A stretch of 64,000 nt of DNA from Hansfordia pulvinata (taxonomy: Eukaryota; Ascomycota; Sordariomycetes; Xylariales). The notes under the pieces were generated by a model. It was not told the origin of the DNA. It saw only the letters and a list, made by a program, of their open reading frames with translations, and did no database searches. Below, in pieces: positions 11,568-22,375 of this stretch. The stretch is taken from the NCBI GenBank assembly GCA_006538405.1, contig BJKQ01000005.1:930001-994000 (forward strand), read 5' to 3'. Position 1 is the first letter of the stretch; the number at the start of each line of letters is the position of its first letter. The translations under genes and the position numbers were made by a program.

Positions 11568-13917
11568 ATGGGCTTCACTCAGTTCAGCCACGGACGCGTC
11601 CGCTTAAAGCACCTCTTGGTCGCCTCGCTCCTGGTAGCTACCGTCTACTGGCTTCGTCTCGGCCGCTCCAACCCGTCACCCGGCCTGCCCCCCACAACCC
11701 ACACGCCCGCTACCGGCCAGCCTGTTGGACAGGCTGCCGACAATGCCGCTGCCAACGAACTCGCCCAGCAGCAGCCCCCCAAACCCGTCGCCCACGAGAA
11801 GCCCAGACCCAAGACCCCCGACGACTTCCCCATCTTCCAGCACTTCGACCCCAACACCATCCGAGGCTTCCTCGAGAACCCCGAAACCGCTGGCTGGATT
11901 GAGGGCCAAAAGGCCAAGGGACTGTCGGGCGAGGACGCCGCGCACGAAGGTGGCCGCTTAATCCTCGAGGGCATGCGCGGTGGCGGCCTCATTGGTAGCC
12001 CTGTCGAGAAGCAGATTCGCCACTTGTTTGAGGTTGAGCAGAAGGCGAGGCAGCGGTAAGTACACGCTCCAAGAATCCGCGCGATCTCCGCACCCCTTGA
12101 CTAACGCTGAATAGTGAAATCACCGACGGCTACATCTATGGCAAGACGCTCAACGACCTGGTCAAGTCCCCCAAGCAGGACAAGAACGATCCCGCGCTCC
12201 AACCGGCCGCGAAAACCACCTACACCTACGAGCAGCCCTACACCTTCGATCCCTACGTCGCCCACGCCTCCGACCCGCGCAAGCGCCCGGGATTCGTGCC
12301 TTGCAAGGGCCCCCACGGCGTGCCCGAGGACATCCAGGTCTTTCGCGGGCGTCTGTCGAACTTTCCCGAGCCCGCTTTTGGAAGCAACAGGGTCCTCGGT
12401 ATTGACGAGAACATCTGTTACGAGCGCGATACCCGCCTGGGCCCCTACGGTCTGCACAGCGGTCAGAGCTACGAGGGCGTCACTTGGGGCAAGATCCAAG
12501 AGACTTGCGCGTCCGCCAATCAGGCCCGCTTCGAAGCCAAGCCCTCTGGAAACCCCTATTTGTCTCACTACCAGCTCAAGACGAATGCGAGTCCGCACCC
12601 CCTGCGGGCCGCTGAGCCCATCTCCATCCGGCGCAGGGCTGCGCCTCAGGCCACCGCCCAGGGCGGCAGCGGCAGCGAAGAGAGGAGTGCGGTTCTTCTG
12701 AGATCGTACAGCGGCAAGCAATACACCGAGAACGACGCCCATACCATCCGCTCTCTTGTGACCGAGCTCAACCTCAAGACAGGTGGCCAATACCAGGTTT
12801 TCCTGCTGGTCCAGGTCAAGGACAACAGGGAGCCTATCTGGACCGACCAAGCCGCCTACGACCGGGTTCTGGAGGCAAACGTGCCGGCCGAGTTCCGCGA
12901 CCTCACGGTCCTCTGGGATGACGAGGCTGTCAAGTCCACATACACCGAGATTCTGCCAACCATTTCCGATGTGCACACCGCCCAGTGGCTGCCGGTCCAG
13001 ATCTTTTCGCAGCAATGGCCCGAGTTTGCGCACATTTGGAACTGGGAGCTTGACGCCCGCCTGACGGGCCACAACTTCGAATACCTCGAAAAGCTGGCCA
13101 CGTGGGCCAAGAAGCAGCCCCGCCGCGGAATCTGGGAACGTAGCGAGCGCTACTATATCCCCACGGAGCACGGCGACTACGACACGACCTTCCGCAAGCA
13201 GGTCGAGAACGCCACTCCTGATGGCGGGATCTGGGGTCCCATCGACCTGCCCTTTGTCACCCCGGTCGGTCCAAGCCGCCTGTGGAATCGCCCGAGCAAG
13301 ACAACTACAAGTGGGGTGTTGGCGAGGAAGCCGACATGATCACGTTTGGCCCCATCATGGACACGGAAGACAGCCCGTGGATTGTCCGAGACCAGTGCTG
13401 GGGCTACGACAACCGCCAGGTCCCGCGCCGTGGCACCATCATCACCCAGTCTCGTGTGTCTCGGCGCTTGCTGAACATTATGCACGTCGAGAACTTGCGC
13501 GGCAACCACGTCGTATCCGAGATGACCCCGCAGACCAACGCCCTGCACCACGGCCTCAAGGCAGTCTACGCCCCGATTCCCGTCTACTTTGACCGCCCCT
13601 GGTCCGGCAACGACGTTTCCCGCTGGTTCAACTGTGGCTCTGTATGTGGGCCCAAGACGGAGAAGACGACGCTGGGCAGCCCCGTTGGATGGGGCCGCGA
13701 GTCCCGATTTGCCGGCACCACGTGGTACTTCAGAGCCACCCCTCCCACGCGCCTGTATCTGAACTGGCTGGGCTACGAAGACACCTCTCTCGGCGGCGCC
13801 GAGTGGGAGTCTGCGCATGGGCGGCCATGTCTGCCCGCTGTATTCTTACATCCCATCAAGAAGACGGACGAGACGGAGCCTGGATTCATCAGCGAGTCAA
13901 GGCTGACGTACGAGTAG
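11568..13917 (+). CDS. DUF3405 type II membrane protein, apparent one-base frameshift
   Basis: Two exons: 11568..12055, a 59-nt GT-AG intron, then 12115..13917. The reading frame slips by one base between about 13259 and 13282. With one missing base allowed for, the product is about 763 aa. Residues 15-31 form a signal-anchor-like hydrophobic segment after a short basic N-terminus, followed by a Pro/Gln-rich stalk. This suggests a type II Golgi or ER lumenal protein. The body carries conserved blocks of the fungal DUF3405 family (PCKGPHGVPEDIQVFRG; SAVLLRSYSGKQYT; WPEFAHIWNWELDAR; DNYKWGVGEEADMI; PVYFDRPW). A molecular function is not established for this family. A glycosyltransferase-like role is sometimes guessed from the topology, which is inference only. 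Sequence on both sides of the slip is well conserved in type, so this is either a recent mutation or a base-calling error in the CCCC run at 13260-13263. Confidence 0.85.
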
Positions 13918-14602
13918 CGCCTCTTTTTGTATATTTCCTGTGTTGCATTTCCAGGGCGTTTATGTAGACTACGATACCAATGTACATTTCAAGCACGTCG
14001 TGGTATGCGCATGACGTGATGCGGACCGTTCGGTATTGACGACGGAGGTCTCCGATGGCATGGATCCCTTGACCGTGAGTCAAGGCTGTTCGACGATTCG
14101 AACTTCGACCTCACGCGTCTAGCCAGCGCATGCGCCCGTCAAGCCTCGAATGCCCAGCCGCATTCTCGGCATGAAGTAACAAAAACACGCCTCATTGAGT
14201 GCGCCCTCGATTCCACACTTGAGGGCAAGCTTTTACAACTCCCATGCCCTCCTCGGCTGCCCTCGTCCTTGTGGCAACCTGTGTCCGGCACGTCCGTTGT
14301 CGAACCTAGATTTTTCCACCCCTTCGGTGTTGCCACACGGCCGGAGACGTCGGGTCCGTTGCGGCGGCCTACCCGAGACAAAGAGTCACATATTCGCAAT
14401 GACCGTATCTGGTTGGCGGTCCGCCGTGCAACGAAGCTTACTAGTTATCCTCATATTCTATTCTACCTGTTTGCTCGTGTGCACGTACTACCACATCTCA
14501 AAACCCTTTTCCGCTCTTCGTTCCTCCTAGCTGCCTGCTTGGCTAGCTCGCCGACAAAGCGACCCTCAACGAGGACCGAGGATTGCCGCCCTCCCTCTCT
14601 AC
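13918..14602. other. Convergent 3' region, no gene seen
   Basis: This lies between the stop of the DUF3405 gene and the stop of the secreted-protein gene on the opposite strand. It should carry both 3' untranslated regions. No RNA gene, repeat or transposon sequence was recognised. Confidence 0.5.
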
Positions 14603-15136
14603 TTAATTTTCGTCGTCGGTGTCCGGTTCCTCAAAGTATCGCAAGCAGGCAAACTTCCACTCGCTTTTCCATCGATTCTCCTGCTTTTTCAAGCCAGGGC
14701 GGCCCTCAGTTACAAAACTCTGGGATTTACCCTCAGGCTCAGGGGATTCTTCACCAGGGTCGACCAGACCCTTGCGGTCATCGTGAAGCGTGAAGCCGTT
14801 TTTGGCGAACCACGTATTACTCACATGCTCTGTCCGAGCGACGTTCCACCTCACAAACTCGTCTGCGTCCGACTCCTTCTCGAAGAAATAGAGGCCCTCC
14901 CGCGCCTGTTCGATGGAGGTTTCCGTATCCTTGGGCCTGGGTATGCCGACCCAGAAAGTGCCTCCGTTCTCCGGAAATTCCATACCGCGTTCGTCGAACT
15001 CCTGCTTCAGGTCGATCTTTTTTTCTATTTTCCTCCACTCCAACACTCGGGATCCCTTGGCTGTTTTGAGGCGAATGCACGTCACGGAGGAGATGCCAGC
15101 GGCGAGTATGGCTATCAAGAAGGTCTTGGGTAACAT
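14603..15136 (-). CDS. Small predicted secreted protein, unknown function (177 aa)
   Basis: Single-exon gene starting at 15136. The first 20 residues form a clear signal peptide: a basic MLPK start, a hydrophobic core and small residues, with probable cleavage after VTC. The mature part is charged and mostly hydrophilic, with an aromatic block (GGTFWVGIPRPKD), a Glu-rich helix-like stretch (QAREGLYFFEKESDADEF) and an acidic tail ending DTDDEN. It has only two cysteines outside or near the signal region, so it is not a disulfide-knotted small secreted protein. I do not recognise a family. Size, signal peptide and isolation fit a fungal secreted or effector-like protein, but that is inference. 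No intron is needed. It is convergent with the DUF3405 gene. Confidence 0.65.
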   Translation of the reverse strand: MLPKTFLIAILAAGISSVTCIRLKTAKGSRVLEWRKIEKKIDLKQEFDERGMEFPENGGTFWVGIPRPKDTETSIEQAREGLYFFEKESDADEFVRWNVARTEHVSNTWFAKNGFTLHDDRKGLVDPGEESPEPEGKSQSFVTEGRPGLKKQENRWKSEWKFACLRYFEEPDTDDEN

Positions 15137-15988
15137 GACGGGTAATGAGTGGGCCGTGGAAGGTGGATAGAACTGCTGGGATTGTGACTTGGGAATCTAT
15201 AACCCGCACTGGTTGTTCGTTCCCCCTCGCATGGGTTGCTTGGATTTCTTATAGTCGGCATGTGTGGTCATCTGTGGAGTGATTTGGCTCTGCCCCGGTA
15301 CCCTTGTTCGACAGCTTGAGCCCTTGTGTTCTGAAAAAGTGGCCATGTTCTATGTGGCGTTTTTGGGGGTCCCAGTTCCCCGCCGCTCGAATGAATGCCA
15401 AATAGACGTCGGGGACCAAAAAGAGGTAAGAGGTTAGGGCGCCAAGATGCCGAGTGGAAGTGCCCTGTTTTCGTCCAGCTAGATGAGAGTTTGATCGGTG
15501 ACCCGAGTCTCTTCGGCGACCGTTGCAGGGGCTATATCGGACAAGACGAGTGAGGATATCAGCCGGGGTCATTGTCCTGCCTTTGAGCGAGGGTTGCCCG
15601 TGATCAGACATGGGAGATTGTAATGTACACGGCCTTATACTTGCCCTGAAAGAGCCCCCCAAAAAGGCTTTCCCGAGGTATCGAATGAAACTATGCTGGA
15701 CCTGCATTCATCTTGACACCGTCGCTATGCTTGTGCGCGCTAGAATGACTTCGCCACCGCCATTGCCCCTGGCTTCAACGACACACGACCTTGAAGCTCT
15801 CTTTGGAGCTACGAACATGCCTGGTGTCTGACTAGTGGCGAACGTAGTTCGGAGGGTATTTGCAGGTCCAAATAGCTGAAAAGATGAACCTCCGACGAGA
15901 AGACCTCGGACCGAAGGGCAGCCTCGGAAAGCCAGGTGACTGGCACGTTCCAGAAAAAAGTAGAAGCAGACAGACCAAAAGAACGCCG
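15137..15988. other. Intergenic, no gene seen
   Basis: This lies between the start of the small secreted-protein gene and the stop of the STB6-like gene, both on the minus strand. It should contain the promoter of the former and the 3' region of the latter. A hydrophobic stretch appears out of frame in the minus strand near 15960-16010. It could be read as an alternative C-terminus of the STB6-like protein only through an unsupported splice, so I leave it uncalled. Confidence 0.4.
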
Positions 15989-18853
15989 TCAGCCCCGTGG
16001 AGGGCGGGTGAGATTTGGACCCCTGCCAATACCGGTGACCGAGCGGACGGCCCAGTGAATCCAGCTCTCGGTTTCGAGCTGCGTCTTGAGGTCGTCAGCG
16101 CGGGCCTCCATCTCGGTAACGCGAGCACCAAAGTCGGCCACTCCGGCCTCCACGTCCTGGACGCGGCTTAGCAGCGCCTCGAGCTCATAGTCGAGCTTTT
16201 GGGCGCCCAATTCCACCTCGCGAACACTCTCACCTAGTCGCGAACGAGCCTCACCCACAGCCTCCTCGGCGTCGTGTCGTCCACGCTGTGCAGTCTCGGC
16301 CGTACCCAGGTACACTGCTTGCAGCTCCTCGCGCTGCCGCCCATAATGAGCATCCAGAGCCTCCAGTGCCGCCAGCTTTTCGCCCACCCAAGGGCCCAGA
16401 CCATGCTCGATATCCGAAACGCCCGAGTACAGACTGCGCGCGATCTCAGCCAGACGCGCTTGTCCGTCCACACCAGCCGGGGTACTCAAGTCGCTCTCGG
16501 GGCTGAGTGGCGCGAGCTCCTCCCAGCGTAGAACCGCCTCCTCGGCATCCCCGAAAGATAGCCGGTGCGGCCAGCGATGCTCGTTCAAAGGGACCTGGTC
16601 CGATGGACCTTTTCCTATGATGCTGTGCCGACGCTTCAGCAATGTCATGGCGCCAAGGGGGCTCCCCTGGCCCCTAGCAGCGGCAGGTATCTTCTTGTCG
16701 GCATCGCTTGCGTATACCGAAGACTCGGGACCTGAAGGCTCGGCCATGGTGGCGTCCTTGGAGTGCTCAAGCAGTCCGGTTGGGTCGCTGGCCGTGACCT
16801 TGCGGCTTCTTGCGACCTGACCAAGCGCCGAGCGTGAGTAGTCGCTCGACATGTCGTCTGTCAGCCCCTGTGTATCATAGGTGGTGGGCGCGGCCGAGTC
16901 GTTTCCGTCACGCTTCAAGGCAGGCATGTATTCCTCGGGCTTGTTCTTCCAGGTGAAAGCCCTTCCTATGGGGGCACTCGGTGGGCTGAGGGTCTGAGCT
17001 GGCCCGGTCGGGCTGAAAGAGGTCTGCAGCGGAGCCGGGTAGTCGCCAGACTCGTCTCGAGAGGGCTTGGGGGCGTGTCCCCTGGGCGCGCTGCCGCTGT
17101 AGACGGCGTCCTTGATCCTCCCGAAGCCTGATCGCGCGTCACGGGCCACATTCTTGAAGACCCCTCTGCGCAGCGCATCCTTATCAGCCGGATTCTCGGC
17201 CACGCTCAGGGCGGAGCCTTGGAAAGGGGCAGAATAGACATCCTGGTCTTCGTCGTGGTTGGTTGGTGGGCGTTTGAGCTGGTGCTGGTGCTGGTGCTGG
17301 TGCTGCTGGGCCTCGACAGAAGCCAGGTCGTCTCTGCCGAACAGCATATTGGTCCTTTCCGGAACAGGACGCTCCTCCGGAGCAGAGCGGCGAGGCTTGC
17401 CGTGCCAAAGCCACTTCGAGTGCTCGCCGGTAGCCAGGTCAATGAAGCGATCAAGGTCGAGGGTCTCAATGTCAGCAATGCCACCCTTGTCGCGGCCGGC
17501 GACCATTCCAAGCACCAGCTCGCCGCGATTGCCGCCGATTTCGCGAACAGTGGACTTGACTGCCTTTTGAACTCCCCATACATCGCCGGCAGCGGCCTTG
17601 GCAGTGACGGCATGCAGCTTGTGCATGGTCTGGCGATCGAGACGACGGGTGCGGTCTATCTTGTGGTACTTCTGGAAATGGTGAATGCCACGCTCGGTGG
17701 CGTAGAGGTCGAATGGGTCCTTTGTGACGGGGGCCCCGAAGTAGGCGAGACGGTTGCGGGCACCGACGAGGAGGCCGAGCAGAGCAACGACGGTGGTGGG
17801 GCCGAGTATGCCATCCGAGGGCTCCACGTTGTAGTACTCGGCGCCGAATTCGGTCCACCAGTCAGCAAGGGCCGACTCGGTGACGTCGCACAGCAGACCG
17901 TCGGCAAAGAGGAGGTCGAGCTTGTTGAAGAGGGCAAGGGCAAGTTGGCACATGCGGACCAGTTCCTGGACGGCCTCGGTGAAGGGGATCTTCTCGGAGA
18001 CGCGGTAGGTCTGGAGGAACATGGTACGGGCCGCGGGCGCGGGGTCGGCGAGGGTCATGCCGGAGCGGCCGGAGCAGCCGAGGCGCTTAAGGTCTTCGTT
18101 GACGATGAAATGGTGGCGATGCCGACGGATGTCGCCGTCGGGGACCGAGATGACGGTGAGGGCCGAGGGGAAGCTGCTGAGGTTCGTGACCATGAGCTCG
18201 CCCAAGGGCGTGTCGCGGGGGCGGGCGTGGTGCTGACGAATGGCTTGCAGGTATACGCGGACCTTGGGAGAGCAGGCGGCTAGGTCGCTGGGAATCGACA
18301 GGATCCCGACCGACACGGCATGGGTCTCGTCGCCCGTGTAGGTGACGATGACGAGGGTGGGAGATTGGCGGGAGCAGGCCCACTGCTCAACGAGATACAG
18401 CTCATAGCCGGCGAGCCTCTGCTGTCGTTGGACGACGGAGACACAGGGGTCCTCCTCGAGGTAGCGGAAAGCGATGGGGTCGGCAAAAACAAGGTGTCGA
18501 CGACCGGGAGAGGGCGGAGGCGGCGGCGGCGGCGCGTTGGGGTGGGCTTGGTTCGTGGTGTCGAGGGGAGCAGGGTTGTTCGGATCGGCCGCTGGAGGAA
18601 TGGCAATGGTAGGCGGGGCGATCGCGGCGACGTCCGGGCTGACCATGGATCTGCGGCGAGCGCTCACGGAGGCGAGGCCAGGACCGGCAGCGGAGCCGGA
18701 TGCGGTGGCCGAGGCGGTGGCCGACTTCTGCAGCAGGCCCGGAGATCGGTTGGTAGGAGCTTGGGGCTGGTCGTCGCGAGGGGTGTTGCGGGCCACGGCC
18801 GAGACGTGGGCGCGGACGTGATCGTGCACGTCGAGGGACGGGCGCGAAGACAT
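15989..18853 (-). CDS. STB6-like (Sin3-binding protein related) protein
   Basis: Single long open frame. The start at 18853 (MSSRPSLDVHDH) gives 954 aa. An in-frame ATG at 18910 would add 19 Ala/Pro-rich residues and looks less natural. A disordered Ser/Ala/Pro-rich N-terminus, including a run of prolines, leads to a conserved region at about residues 120-490. That region contains FADPIAFRYLEEDP, YELYLVEQWACSRQSPTLVIVTYTGD, LGELMVTNLSSFPSALTVI and TKDPFDLYATERGIHHFQKYHK, the pattern of the fungal STB6-like N-terminal domain. Yeast Stb2/Stb6 were found as Sin3-binding proteins, but the biochemical role in filamentous fungi is poorly defined. Downstream is a long low-complexity part, then a heptad-rich coiled-coil-like segment (about 830-930) and a conserved-looking tail, ESWIHWAVRSVTGIG. 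It shares a 1.3-kb divergent upstream region with the RMD5-like gene. Confidence 0.82.
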   Translation of the reverse strand: MSSRPSLDVHDHVRAHVSAVARNTPRDDQPQAPTNRSPGLLQKSATASATASGSAAGPGLASVSARRRSMVSPDVAAIAPPTIAIPPAADPNNPAPLDTTNQAHPNAPPPPPPPSPGRRHLVFADPIAFRYLEEDPCVSVVQRQQRLAGYELYLVEQWACSRQSPTLVIVTYTGDETHAVSVGILSIPSDLAACSPKVRVYLQAIRQHHARPRDTPLGELMVTNLSSFPSALTVISVPDGDIRRHRHHFIVNEDLKRLGCSGRSGMTLADPAPAARTMFLQTYRVSEKIPFTEAVQELVRMCQLALALFNKLDLLFADGLLCDVTESALADWWTEFGAEYYNVEPSDGILGPTTVVALLGLLVGARNRLAYFGAPVTKDPFDLYATERGIHHFQKYHKIDRTRRLDRQTMHKLHAVTAKAAAGDVWGVQKAVKSTVREIGGNRGELVLGMVAGRDKGGIADIETLDLDRFIDLATGEHSKWLWHGKPRRSAPEERPVPERTNMLFGRDDLASVEAQQHQHQHQHQLKRPPTNHDEDQDVYSAPFQGSALSVAENPADKDALRRGVFKNVARDARSGFGRIKDAVYSGSAPRGHAPKPSRDESGDYPAPLQTSFSPTGPAQTLSPPSAPIGRAFTWKNKPEEYMPALKRDGNDSAAPTTYDTQGLTDDMSSDYSRSALGQVARSRKVTASDPTGLLEHSKDATMAEPSGPESSVYASDADKKIPAAARGQGSPLGAMTLLKRRHSIIGKGPSDQVPLNEHRWPHRLSFGDAEEAVLRWEELAPLSPESDLSTPAGVDGQARLAEIARSLYSGVSDIEHGLGPWVGEKLAALEALDAHYGRQREELQAVYLGTAETAQRGRHDAEEAVGEARSRLGESVREVELGAQKLDYELEALLSRVQDVEAGVADFGARVTEMEARADDLKTQLETESWIHWAVRSVTGIGRGPNLTRPPRG

Positions 18854-20132
18854 GTCTGTGGCCGGTGGAGGGCGGGCCCAGGCGGTGGCGGCGGCAGCTC
18901 GGGGCGCCAACGAGGCGTGTCGGGGCCGCGAGGACGGGCCGTGGGTCGTGAGGTTCGTGGGATGGCAGCGGTTGGCAGTGACGACAGGCGGCGGAAGCTC
19001 CCGGCGCTCGCGTCTCGTCAGGGCATGGCGTGTCAGGGCATGGAGCGTCGGCGCGGCTCCGGATGGGCCAGCTTGAGAAAGGCAAAAGGGGTCGAAGATG
19101 CAGCTGCGCTGTCAGGGGCGGACTCGACGACCTAAAGTTATTAGTGGTGATGGACTTGTGTTGTTTTAGTGTGGGGAGCTTACGAGTAGGTAGGTATTCT
19201 AGGGGTCTACTCGAGAGTACCTCTGCACGTTAGGTTTCAAGCTCCAATGTATGTAGTTCGATGATAGGTACCGGGAGGAAGAAGCTCGCCAACCCCGTGG
19301 CAGCCCGTCAGCGGCCGTCGAATGCGAGTGCGCTGTTCCCGTCCCGTCGTTCCTTCCGCTACCTTCACCTTCGATCTTCCGAAAAACCGCGGCGCCTTCT
19401 CAGGCTCAACAGCAATGTTGCTTTGATGTCATCCAGGTTCTGACTGACATGTGACGCAGCGTCTCGGGGCTCGTGCAGCTGTACCTGTACGGTCCCGTGG
19501 CCGGCTCGCATAGCCAATCTAGGGTATCTGTACGCTACAAGTCAGTGGGCAGGTATGGGTCTCAGGAGTACAGGCCGGCGAGGGAGGAGCAGCCCCGTAG
19601 ATGTACAGTCACAGACGTACTCCAGATGTCGTACCCGTCCACTTGTTAGAAGCATCCCCCCACCGGCATGACCGGGTAGATACCGAATACCTAGGTAACT
19701 TATTAGCGGTGACTGAACCATTGACCTCACCGGCCGTCGACTCACCTCCCCAACCACGTCTTATCTCACCGACATCCTCTTATCAGTCGGCTTCACCCGG
19801 ACCTCGACTCACCCGACTAACGGACCCGACCCGACGTCGCTTCACCCCGCCCGCCCGCCGATCGAGACCCTGGCATGCCGTGCATGCCCGCTACCCGCAT
19901 GCACATCCATCGCCCGTAGCTCCTCCAGCCGCCATCATCGCGACGCCCGCCCGCCGTTCCGCTGCCCCGCCCTGCATGATGTAGCTGGGAGGCTCTCGTC
20001 CCTCCAAGCGTCTACCCACCCACCGAGTTATCAGTCTGGATCTTAGTGGCAGCGTCAGCCGCGTGCCACGCGTCACACCGGTGACAGACACCGGCGACTG
20101 AACTCCCTCGACTCTCGCCGACGCCCGCCACC
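18854..20132. promoter_or_regulatory. Divergent upstream region of STB6-like and RMD5-like genes
   Basis: About 1.3 kb between two outward-facing starts, so it should hold both promoters. It carries a cluster of GTAC-core motifs (19180-19225, near 19266, near 19485 and 19690) and a strongly C-rich + strand just before the RMD5-like ATG, which sits in a good fungal start context (CCACCATGG). No further gene is recognised. Confidence 0.5.
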
Positions 20133-21467
20133 ATGGTCCTCGAACAGCTGCAAAAGGACGTCGACAAGCTCGCCAACGGGCCCAAGCTGACCAGTGCCGT
20201 CTCCGACGTCGACGAAATCATTGCCTTGCTGACCGACGCACGCTCCAGCATTGCAGCCGACGACGACCGCTCCAACATCAACAGCGTTCTCGCCCGGCTC
20301 CAGAATCCCATCAGGGAGCGTCTGTCCACTCTCAACAGCCATCTGAAAGCCGTCCACAAGACTCACACCGACCTCAACAAATCTCTAAAGAATGCCTTTG
20401 CTCCAACCAACGCCAAGGGCTCCTTGCCCGCCGACGGCGACATCATGGACCGCCATCTGCCACTCATCAATCGCGCCATCGCCATGCATCTCCTGCGCGA
20501 AGGCCAATTTGCTGTTGCCAACAGCTTCGTCGAAGAGGCCGACGCCAACCCGGCCGTCACCGAAAATGTCGACATGGCCGACAGCAGTGACCGCGCGGAT
20601 GACGACGAAGAGGAAGAGGAAGAGGAAGAAGGCGACGACGACGATTCCGATTCCTCGGAGGATCTCGACATGACACCCTACAAATCCCAGCTCAGCCTAC
20701 ACCCGCCCATCATTCGGGAGGCGTTTGGCGACATGTACGGGATTCTGTCGTCCATCAAGGACCGCGATCTCGGCCCAGCGATTTCGTGGGCGGCTGCGCA
20801 TACCTCGGAGCTCGAAGCTCGTGGTTCCAATCTCGAGTTCGACCTGTGTCGCCTCCATTTTGTTTGGACATTCCGCGGCCCTTCAGTCAACGGCCTGCCC
20901 CCTGGGCCTCTCAACGGCCCCGAGGGAGCTCTTCGCTATGCCCGGCAGTGTTTCAGCCGCTTCCACGGGCGCCACGCTCGTGATATCCAGCGTCTGAGCT
21001 GCGCCATCGTCTACGCCCCGAATCTGCCCGACTCGCCCTACCGCGCCCTGTTCCACGACCTTGACTCGGCGTTCCAAGACATATCCTCCTCCTTCACTCG
21101 CGAGTTCTGCTCGCTCCTGGGGCTTTCGGCCGAGTCGCCTCTGTACGTCGCCGCAACCGCCGGCGCTCTCGCCCTCCCCCGTTTCGTCAAATACTCCAAC
21201 ATCAACCGGGCTACGGGGACTGCGTGGACGACCGCGCAAGAACTGGCTTTCGAAACTCCGCTGCCCACGTCCATGATGTATCATGCGATCTTTGTCTGTC
21301 CCGTCAGCAAAGAACAGGCAACCCACGAGAACCCTCCCATGATGCTGACTTGCGGCCACACGATTGCTCGCGAGAGTCTCAACAGGCTTGCCAAGGGGGC
21401 CAAGTGCAAGTGCCCTTATTGTCCTGGGGAGAGTCTTGTCAAGGACGCCAAGCAGATCATTCTGTGA
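20133..21467 (+). CDS. rmd5: RMD5/GID2-like subunit of the GID (CTLH) E3 ubiquitin ligase
   Basis: Single exon, 444 aa. An N-terminal helical region (LEQLQKDVDKLANGPKL) is followed by a LisH-like segment (DRHLPLINRAIAMHLLREGQF). A very acidic Asp/Glu tract lies near residues 150-175. The CTLH/CRA region then runs to about residue 370 (PIIREAFGDMYGILSSIKDRDLGPAISWAA; GPEGALRYARQCFSRF). The C-terminus has the degenerate RING typical of Rmd5/Gid2: FVCPVSKEQ, then ENPPMMLTCGHTIARESL, then KCPYCPGESL. In yeast this subunit, with Fyv10/Gid9, forms the catalytic core that marks gluconeogenic enzymes such as Fbp1 for degradation when glucose returns. It is cytosolic or nuclear. The order of domains and the RING spacing make RMD5 a better fit than the related Fyv10/MAEA. 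Confidence 0.9.
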   Translation: MVLEQLQKDVDKLANGPKLTSAVSDVDEIIALLTDARSSIAADDDRSNINSVLARLQNPIRERLSTLNSHLKAVHKTHTDLNKSLKNAFAPTNAKGSLPADGDIMDRHLPLINRAIAMHLLREGQFAVANSFVEEADANPAVTENVDMADSSDRADDDEEEEEEEEGDDDDSDSSEDLDMTPYKSQLSLHPPIIREAFGDMYGILSSIKDRDLGPAISWAAAHTSELEARGSNLEFDLCRLHFVWTFRGPSVNGLPPGPLNGPEGALRYARQCFSRFHGRHARDIQRLSCAIVYAPNLPDSPYRALFHDLDSAFQDISSSFTREFCSLLGLSAESPLYVAATAGALALPRFVKYSNINRATGTAWTTAQELAFETPLPTSMMYHAIFVCPVSKEQATHENPPMMLTCGHTIARESLNRLAKGAKCKCPYCPGESLVKDAKQIIL

Positions 21468-22375
21468 AGCGACACGGTGGTATTCGAAGTGGTGCACAGG
21501 GTCATGCGCTCCTCTCACATCACTTATCCCCGTATATCCTCTCCTATTTTAACACAGGAGCATGCGCCACTCGGAGCACTGGTCTGCGTTCGGCAGCAAG
21601 TTTTCCTCCCTTCTCTTTGCTGTTATCCGGGGGTTCTTTCGTCTCTTTGATCATTGGTCGAGTTTCTTGAGGTTCACGGTGTCCAGGCGTACTCGCGGGA
21701 CGGTTACGGTCAGGTGTTCGAGGCGCCGGCATCAGTTCATACTATTCGGGTCAGCCCCGATTGCTCTTCTTTTCCAATTCTGCATTGACTACGATATTCT
21801 CCATAACGACCAAGCGCTCCCAAGGCTAGGTGTTGGACAGGTTAGCCATAAGGGCTGCTACTGTCACCAACTCGCCAGCGGGATGGGGCGACTCTGGTCA
21901 TATCTGTTCACAAGGCACGCGTCAGCATGCAAATGTGGACAAACTCACTTTAACTCCCACATTGTACATAGTGGACTTGTGCCAGAACCAGGCCAAGCCG
22001 ACAGTAGCGATACACCCCCATCTCCATCCCCGTCTCCAGAACACATCACTCTACACAGTAGGCCACGGTGACGTCGAGAGCAACGGCTATTCATTCGTAA
22101 TCACGTATCGTGTAACAGGCCGGTGCCCTCGTGTGGTGGCCCCGAGGCTCTGGCCCAAATTTCGAGGCATCCCTCTGCCCATAATGAACGCCCGCCCACT
22201 CCAAAATCAAGATCAAGGGAATAGAGGAACAGGCATATCGAACAAAGGGTGCATGAGGTCCGCAGCCGTCAACTGATCAAGATCCGCCCGTGGCGATTGT
22301 TATCGCTCGACAGCTTCCTCTATTTTAGCTGCCTCGGTATACACCACCGAGATAGCGTAGGAGAGCCTCGATTTT
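21468..22375. other. Convergent 3' region between RMD5-like and PPP4R2 genes
   Basis: About 0.9 kb separates the two stops. It should contain both 3' untranslated regions. No RNA gene, transposon or repeat was recognised, and short frames lack domains. Confidence 0.5.

Noticed and set aside
17219..18283. 354-codon + strand frame
   Set aside because: It is the antisense shadow of the STB6-like coding sequence, which has clear family motifs.
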